A DNA stretch of 52,218 nt from a virus: positions 1-52,218 of IMG/VR virus record IMGVR_UViG_3300025846_000001; one strand, given 5' to 3'. Both the position numbers and the translations under genes were made by a program. The notes under the pieces were generated by a model. It was not told where the DNA came from. It worked only from the letters and a program-made list of their open reading frames with translations, and did no database searches. This document shows positions 48,305 through 52,218 of the stretch, in pieces. Each line of letters begins with the position of its first letter. The first letter of the stretch is position 1.

Positions 48305-48672
48305 TATTTTAGTCTCCACGCGTAACAAAGCGCCCCGTATTTCCCTTTTCGCTGAACTTTCGGACGGCCGCTTAAACCATCACATTTCTCTAACTTGCCA
48401 AGAGATGTAAGATCAGAAAGAGAGCGCCCTATACTTGTCTCAGGGTTGTTTCGTATTCCTAAAACTTTCCACAGCTCAAATCGAGTATGGTTGTCAAACC
48501 GGTGTGCCTGGAAATACTTAAATATTTTGTCATTTAATTTTCCAGCCCGGAATTTACATCCTTTAAGATCTTCGCCGGATAGATTTGTGGTATTGTGAAA
48601 GCGTTCAATCATCGACCTGTCAAAAGGTCTTACTATTTCTGCTAACTGGTCGAATAAGGTTGGTTGTGTCAT
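48304..48672 (-). CDS. winged-helix-like hypothetical protein
   Basis: 122 residues. HRFDNHTRFELWKVLGIRNNPETSIGRSLSDLTSLGKLEKCDG fits a winged helix in which the recognition helix is GRSLSDLTS. Early region; overlaps the methyltransferase start and the NinG stop. Could be a regulator or initiator accessory. Family not recognised. Confidence 0.55.
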   Translation of the reverse strand: MTQPTLFDQLAEIVRPFDRSMIERFHNTTNLSGEDLKGCKFRAGKLNDKIFKYFQAHRFDNHTRFELWKVLGIRNNPETSIGRSLSDLTSLGKLEKCDGLSGRPKVQRKGKYGALCYAWRLK

Positions 48673-49073
48673 TGGTTTAGTTCTTTAATTTGCTGAGTAA
48701 AAGAAGTTATCATTTCAAGTAAATCTGATCGTCCCCATTTAACTTGAGTATGTCTCCTTAATTCTAATTCAGTTACTTTATTATAACCTATTTCATTTAT
48801 AAGTCTTTCACGAAATTCTATCGTATTACCGTGTAAGTGAACATTGCACCGATAGCACTGCGGGCGCGAATTATCAGAATGGAATGTTAATCCAGGATAA
48901 GCACCTCTGCTTAAATAATGTCCCAGCTGACAATTACAGGTCTTTAAAGTAAGTTCGTGATCACATGTATAGCATCTTAATTTACCTTCATTGTGAGCTT
49001 TAATCTTTACCAGTTCAGAGTAAAGATCGAGGGCTTTCTTCTTAAGTTTCGGAAGTGTCGGAGGTTTTTTCAT
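48669..49073 (-). CDS. ninG: NinG/Rap-like recombination protein
   Basis: 134 residues, shorter than lambda NinG. CYTCDHELTLKTCNCQLGHYLSRGAYPGLTFHSDNSRPQCYRCNVHLHGN carries the family's Cys/His core (HYLSRG.....F...N...QC..CN..L.GN), an HNH-like zinc fold. NinG binds branched DNA and helps RecA-type or phage recombination. The start overlaps the upstream stop (ATGA). Confidence 0.88.
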   Translation of the reverse strand: MKKPPTLPKLKKKALDLYSELVKIKAHNEGKLRCYTCDHELTLKTCNCQLGHYLSRGAYPGLTFHSDNSRPQCYRCNVHLHGNTIEFRERLINEIGYNKVTELELRRHTQVKWGRSDLLEMITSFTQQIKELNQ

Positions 49074-49276
49074 CTTTCCCGTCTGCTTGTTTTACGCATG
49101 TAGCCTTTGAACTTTCCACGATGGGGAATATGGATAGGAGAACCACCTCCGACATATCCATTAGGCGACCCAGTATTACCACCGGAACCGCCATTTTTCA
49201 TAGCATTAAACCCGGCACTTAAAGCCAGTATCATTGTCATTAAGAATGACTTCTTTGATAGATTGTTTGTTTTCAT
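49070..49276 (-). CDS. Gly-rich small protein, possibly secreted
   Basis: 68 residues. A hydrophobic N-terminal helix (KKSFLMTMILALSAGFNA) is followed by a Gly/Ser/Asn-rich segment (NGGSGGNTGSPNGYVGGG) and a basic end (MRKTSRRER). It may be a membrane-anchored or exported peptide. Not recognised. Confidence 0.6.
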   Translation of the reverse strand: MKTNNLSKKSFLMTMILALSAGFNAMKNGGSGGNTGSPNGYVGGGSPIHIPHRGKFKGYMRKTSRRER

Positions 49277-49632
49277 TTGGTTATATAATAAGCATGTTTA
49301 AGAATTGTGATTACATTCATACTCTTTTTAAAGAGTCCTGTTTTTTTATAAAAATTAACCTCTAAGTGATTTACTACAATCAAAGCGTAATCATCACATG
49401 GCAGAACATAATGTCTTTTACCTCCACCTACCTTATTTATCTTGCTTATACTTGCCCTCTTATCAGCGTATTTTTTAGCAAACCACCAGTGACCATATCC
49501 TCTAAATACACGAGGCTGTGATTTAGTTGTTAAGTATAGAAAACATAGATTTTTAAACCAGTGCCAGATCATGTGTGATTGACCAGCGATCCATTGCCAT
49601 AATAGGCGTAATTTGTTTTTAATTTTAATCAT
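49273..49632 (-). CDS. hypothetical phage protein, 119 residues
   Basis: I start it at ATG 49632 (MIKIKNKLRLLWQWIAGQ), which overlaps the TGA of the 37-residue gene upstream; the longer start at 49710 would run across that gene in another frame. Basic and aromatic, with a conserved-looking FRGYGHWWFAKKYADKR and DDYALIVVNHLEVN. Proteins of this look are common in Bacteroidetes phages; function unknown. Confidence 0.6.
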   Translation of the reverse strand: MIKIKNKLRLLWQWIAGQSHMIWHWFKNLCFLYLTTKSQPRVFRGYGHWWFAKKYADKRASISKINKVGGGKRHYVLPCDDYALIVVNHLEVNFYKKTGLFKKSMNVITILKHAYYITK

Positions 49633-49742
49633 CTCGTTAATTTTTCTTTTATCCAGTTCAGAATTTTCACAGGACGATCTTCTCTTAAATGGAACTTCCG
49701 TCTTATCCATCTTCTAAATATCTTCCAGATTAGGCGTGTCAT
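49629..49742 (-). CDS. micro-protein, 37 residues, basic
   Basis: ATG at 49742: MTRLIWKIFRRWIRRKFHLR... then TGA overlapping the next ATG. Highly basic, amphipathic. Accepted because ATGA overlaps occur at both ends. Confidence 0.5.
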   Translation of the reverse strand: MTRLIWKIFRRWIRRKFHLREDRPVKILNWIKEKLTR

Positions 49743-49909
49743 AGCGATATGAATATCTTGTTTATTATTTCAGTCAGATCACCGTTTTTAACCTCTTTAA
49801 GCGCATCGACTACTCTTTGATTGAATAGTATTATTATCTGGCTTGCTTTCATTTCTGCACACTCTGGCTCCATTTGGAAGCCTATTATTTCAATAATCTT
49901 TTCTTTCAT
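49739..49909 (-). CDS. micro-protein, 56 residues
   Basis: ATG at 49909: MKEKIIEIIGFQMEPECAEM..., two helices, no motif. ATGA overlaps with both neighbours. Confidence 0.6.
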   Translation of the reverse strand: MKEKIIEIIGFQMEPECAEMKASQIIILFNQRVVDALKEVKNGDLTEIINKIFISL

Positions 49910-50058
49910 ATCTCGTCCTCCAAATCAGATACCTCTTCGTCTAATCCAAATATTGACTCGGGTGAACTCTCTTCAAGGTCTCTGTCATCGGTTGAAATTC
50001 TGCTTTCATTAAGTACAAAAGCACTTAAATCGTCATCGTCATAATTGTTAGTTTTCAT
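49906..50058 (-). CDS. micro-protein, 50 residues, very acidic
   Basis: ATG at 50058: MKTNNYDDDDLSAFVLNESR... ending LDEEVSDLEDEI. About one third Asp/Glu, so it could mimic DNA or bind a basic host protein; this is inference. ATGA coupling to the next gene supports translation. Confidence 0.6.
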   Translation of the reverse strand: MKTNNYDDDDLSAFVLNESRISTDDRDLEESSPESIFGLDEEVSDLEDEI

Positions 50059-50070
50059 AATAGTTTACTT

Positions 50071-50436
50071 TTAAGGTTGAAATCTCATTTGTTCCTTCTC
50101 ATAACTAAGGAGGGAACGTAAAGAATCAAGTTGATGCGTGCATGCCCTATTAATTCTATCAAGCCAATCCACCATAAAAGCCTCGTCCCCACAGATAGAA
50201 TCTAATAAGGCATTCTGCACGCTGGCCGATAAGCATTGTTCTTTAGCGATTGTAAGAATTGTTTTACTTATTTCGGTTGTTTTCTTTGCTCGTAGAATTT
50301 GCTTAGCCCGTGCAAACATCTCACCTGATCGTGACATATAAGCCATGAGAGTACCTATTCTATTGATAATCTCTGCCGGATCAGTAGATACAGTAATGTC
50401 AAGATATTCCTGTATTTTTTGAGCTTCTTCTTTCAT
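50071..50436 (-). CDS. hypothetical 121-residue protein
   Basis: Helical (GTLMAYMSRSGEMFARAKQILRAKKTTEISKTIL...). A four-helix protein that may act with the SSB-like and 154-residue proteins in the same operon; similar trios occur in Bacteroidetes phages. Function unknown. Confidence 0.65.
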   Translation of the reverse strand: MKEEAQKIQEYLDITVSTDPAEIINRIGTLMAYMSRSGEMFARAKQILRAKKTTEISKTILTIAKEQCLSASVQNALLDSICGDEAFMVDWLDRINRACTHQLDSLRSLLSYEKEQMRFQP

Positions 50437-50897
50437 AACCTTACAGTTACTTTAGTCTTACCTGTTTTTGGAGGACGTGTTAAGAAGTTCCCATATACAG
50501 GGCAAACAGTTCCCTCCTCAGGAATTGATTTTAAATAGGTTTCACGAGCCTTAATCTTCTCTTTAAGGGTTTCTACTTCTTTAGTAAGATCAAGCCAAAT
50601 AGCATCGCCGGAATCGTTGTACAAATATTTCGTACCTACTTCCTGAACGGTGAATTTTATTCCCAGATGATCAAAGGTCTTTTCCTTGTACTTTTCAGCT
50701 TCAGTAAGAAAATGCTCTTCAATATCTTTATCGGTTAAAATATCTGCAAACACCTTTTCAATAAATTTCAACCTTTTGAGTATCTCTAAAGGGTCGCGGT
50801 CGTCTGCCAGAATCTCTGATTTAAGCATCCTGGTAAATTGTGCCACCTCCAGTTTTTCTGAAGGCAGCACGCTGATTGTTGATAATGCAGTTTCCAT
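50433..50897 (-). CDS. hypothetical 154-residue protein next to SSB
   Basis: Helical N-terminus (FTRMLKSEILADDRDPLEILKRLKFIEKVFADIL), then FDHLGIKFTVQEVGTKYLYND and a coiled coil (TKEVETLKEKIKARETYLKS), and a basic, Pro-rich end (TRPPKTGKTKVTV). Coupled to the SSB-like gene by TAATG. Likely a recombination or replication partner by position. Family not named. Confidence 0.65.
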   Translation of the reverse strand: METALSTISVLPSEKLEVAQFTRMLKSEILADDRDPLEILKRLKFIEKVFADILTDKDIEEHFLTEAEKYKEKTFDHLGIKFTVQEVGTKYLYNDSGDAIWLDLTKEVETLKEKIKARETYLKSIPEEGTVCPVYGNFLTRPPKTGKTKVTVRL

Positions 50898-51634
50898 TAG
50901 AAGGGTAAATCTGAAAGTTCATCACTCTGATCTGCTTTTGACTTATTAACCAAGTCTTGTTTTGCGGAACCTTTTTGCCAATCCGGATTAGCAACAAACT
51001 CTTCGGTTGCTTCAGCTTTAGCAATTTCCTTTTCTGGTTGTTGGTTTTTATATTCATCCAAATAACCTTGAAGTATCTCATCCAATAAAATTGCTTCCTG
51101 TCTTATCTCATCAGTCATTTTAAAAGCCTTGAAAACAGGAACATTATAAACAGTATTCCCATTTGTTTCTTCTGTTAGATCAACAATTCCGACAACTGAA
51201 TTGTTTGTATTGAATTTCTTTTCAAGCCAGCCGGAAAATGAAGATCCTTTGAATTTAAAGTTTACCAGCTCATTTGTTCCATCTTTTTGAACAAGCAAAG
51301 CATAAACAGACTTTGTGTATTTGCCTCCAATAGCCTTTATAGAGTCTTTAACATCATTATAAAGTCCGATAATACTTTCCCCGCCTTTAAAGGTCTTGAC
51401 CCTTAAAATCTCTTTAACGGTTGAATGCACTTCATTTGAATACACACCGCAGTCATTTTTCTTATTGTAGCCGGAAATTGTTGAAAGCTCATCCAGTACT
51501 ACAAAATAAATAGGCATAGGAATTTCAATCTGAACTTCTTTTTCTTTATCATAATAGAAAAATTGTCCTTTGTCCCCTTTAAAGTCAATAAACTTCTTGC
51601 AGGGATTCTCTAATTTTGGTTTTGAAATACTCAT
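50897..51634 (-). CDS. single-stranded DNA-binding protein candidate
   Basis: 245 residues. It starts MSISKPKLENPCKKFIDFKG and contains beta-rich core segments (YYDKEKEVQIEIPMPIYFVVLDELSTI, SNEVHSTVKEILRVKTF, SVYALLVQKDG). The C-terminus ends acidic and aromatic (DQSDELSDLPF), as in SSB tails that bind replication partners. Gene order with a NinG-like recombination gene supports ssDNA handling. The OB fold itself is not proven from sequence. It is the first gene of the early operon behind leader RNA 5 and element copy B. Confidence 0.7.
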   Translation of the reverse strand: MSISKPKLENPCKKFIDFKGDKGQFFYYDKEKEVQIEIPMPIYFVVLDELSTISGYNKKNDCGVYSNEVHSTVKEILRVKTFKGGESIIGLYNDVKDSIKAIGGKYTKSVYALLVQKDGTNELVNFKFKGSSFSGWLEKKFNTNNSVVGIVDLTEETNGNTVYNVPVFKAFKMTDEIRQEAILLDEILQGYLDEYKNQQPEKEIAKAEATEEFVANPDWQKGSAKQDLVNKSKADQSDELSDLPF

Positions 51635-51719
51635 TTTTTAAGGTTTAATTATTTAACATTTAACATATCACTTTTATTCGGACATTATTATTAATATCCA
51701 TTTAACTTTATTTAAAGTT

Positions 51720-51894
51720 CTCAGGTCAAAAGATGCCCGCATTCGGTAACGGCTGAGTTTGAATCTTTATTCATGTCCGACCAAGTTGAGAAGTTGACTC
51801 AGAGCCTGGATTTTGTTATCTAACTCAGATCTTTATATCCTGCTTTGTTTTGGATTACCCTATTTCGGGATGGGAAAAACTGTATCAAAAACCC
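51720..51894 (-). ncRNA. candidate structured RNA element, copy B
   Basis: Blocks shared with copy A: 51720-51725, 51744-51764, 51777-51788 (11 of 12 identical), 51807-51820, 51837-51851 (14 of 15) and 51877-51890 (13 of 14), in the same order and nearly equal spacing. The 3' end has a hairpin (51735-51739 with 51750-51753) whose loop keeps TCGKTAA as in copy A. A long-range helix 51753-51759 with 51822-51828 is a perfect 7 bp and differs in sequence from that of copy A. It lies in the leader of the SSB operon, 85 bp before the start codon. Confidence 0.6.
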
Positions 51895-52007
51895 TATGTC
51901 TGGCGTTACATGGGCTGTAAACGACTGCATCACTGCGGGCGGTTTTTCGCCAGAGCATAGAGCAATTTTTGATAAGTCTTTAATTTGTATCATTTACACC
52001 CATGTAA
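51894..52007 (-). ncRNA. pseudoknot-like leader RNA 5
   Basis: Minus strand: a TTACATGGG (52007-51999), b CTATGCTCTGGCG (51960-51948), a' CCCATGTAA (51914-51906), b' CGCCAGACATAG (51905-51894), then GGGTTTTTG. Arm a/a' can be extended to 15 pairs with one bulge, and b/b' is 12 pairs with one bulged base. This is the strongest of the five. It stands between the promoter and RNA element copy B. Confidence 0.65.
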
Positions 52008-52015
52008 ATCCAATA

Positions 52016-52023
52016 CAAATATA
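52016..52023 (-). promoter_or_regulatory. promoter -7 box of the SSB operon
   Basis: Minus strand TATATTTG. A TTTG at 52042-52039 is only 15 bp upstream, shorter than the usual 19-21. Leader RNA 5 begins about 9 bp downstream, as at the other leaders. Confidence 0.5.
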
Positions 52024-52058
52024 AACATTAATTCAATTCAAAGAACTTTTTTTGATAT

Positions 52059-52218
52059 TTATTTTATTCTGATATTTTTCGGCTTAACAAGAGAAATAAA
52101 TTGTCTATGACCTTCAGTTCTTTTGACTTGCTCCCATCCAAGCTCTATAAGCAAGTCATTACCCCTCGACCATCCGCCCCACGAACCACATGCCCAATCA
52201 TGCCCCTTATACTCTACT
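52059..52218 (-). CDS. hypothetical protein crossing the circular join (3' part)
   Basis: This is the second piece of the 101-residue gene that starts at 273. In this copy the frame enters at 52218, passes 52092 (equivalent to base 1) and ends at TAA 52061-52059. Nothing interrupts it across the join. Confidence 0.8.
   Translation of the reverse strand, partial: VEYKGHDWACGSWGGWSRGNDLLIELGWEQVKRTEGHRQFISLVKPKNIRIK
52092..52218. repeat. terminal direct repeat, right copy (circular join)
   Basis: Identical to bases 1-127. One of the two copies should be removed when the circular genome is written. Confidence 0.95.

Noticed and set aside
51894-51960. Folded stretch as a tRNA or tmRNA
   Set aside because: The stem order is interleaved with an upstream arm, there is no anticodon arm or T-loop consensus, and no CCA end. 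No tRNA was seen in the window.

Overview
The window is a complete circular (or circularly permuted) bacteriophage genome. Bases 1-127 are repeated exactly at 52092-52218, so the unique length is 52,091 bp, and one gene reads straight across the join. The host is very probably a member of the Bacteroidetes. The DNA is AT-rich. Start codons lack Shine-Dalgarno sequences. Several promoters match the Bacteroidetes pattern TTTG-N19-21-TAnnTTTG, and the lipoprotein, HNH-AP2 and replication genes are of the kind seen in phages of this phylum. Every gene I accept lies on the minus strand, so transcription runs from high to low coordinates. I see no integrase or repressor. A long tape-measure gene and a tail-chaperone frameshift point to a long-tailed (siphovirus-like) virion.

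Layout in transcription order. (1) 52.0-37.8 kb, early/replication: an SSB-like protein, NinG, a DNA methyltransferase, a replication initiator with an 11-bp iteron array inside the gene, a primase-polymerase/helicase fusion, RNase HI, a DnaA domain IV protein, a PP-loop protein, a transglycosylase-like protein and many very small, translationally coupled genes. (2) 37.8-33.3 kb: an HNH-AP2 endonuclease, then a surface-chemistry block (B12-type radical SAM, GT25-like, methyltransferase-like, GT11-like, small outer-membrane barrel). (3) 33.3-23.8 kb, packaging and head: small terminase, large terminase with an intein, portal, a fibre-like protein, three GT-A glycosyltransferase-like genes, and a MuF head protein. 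(4) 23.7-7.8 kb: scaffold, capsid, connector and adsorption proteins, tail chaperones with a -1 frameshift, tape measure and distal tail proteins. (5) 7.8-3.8 kb: GIY-YIG endonuclease, a GH16 glycan hydrolase that carries the same N-terminal tag as another virion gene, then holin candidates, a GH108 endolysin and a one-piece spanin. (6) 3.7 kb to the join: small early genes, a GNAT-like protein, a pentapeptide-repeat protein and a sliding-clamp-like protein.

The most unusual features are non-coding or overlapping. Five promoters are each followed at the very 5' end of the transcript by the same fold (arm a, hairpin, arm b, a', b', usually a U-rich tract) with unrelated primary sequence; this looks like a family of pseudoknotted, terminator-like leader RNAs. 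Two diverged copies of a ~180-nt element (2363-2543 and 51720-51894) share six collinear blocks and look like a structured RNA. An HNH endonuclease gene is nested in another reading frame inside the terminase intein. A 25-bp repeat set 16 bp upstream of two TAnnTTTG boxes looks like a phage-specific late promoter.

Gaps over 300 bp: 2188-2543 holds a promoter box and RNA element copy A; 51635-52058 holds RNA element copy B, one pseudoknot leader and a promoter box. Other apparent gaps are filled by genes of 29-58 codons listed below.
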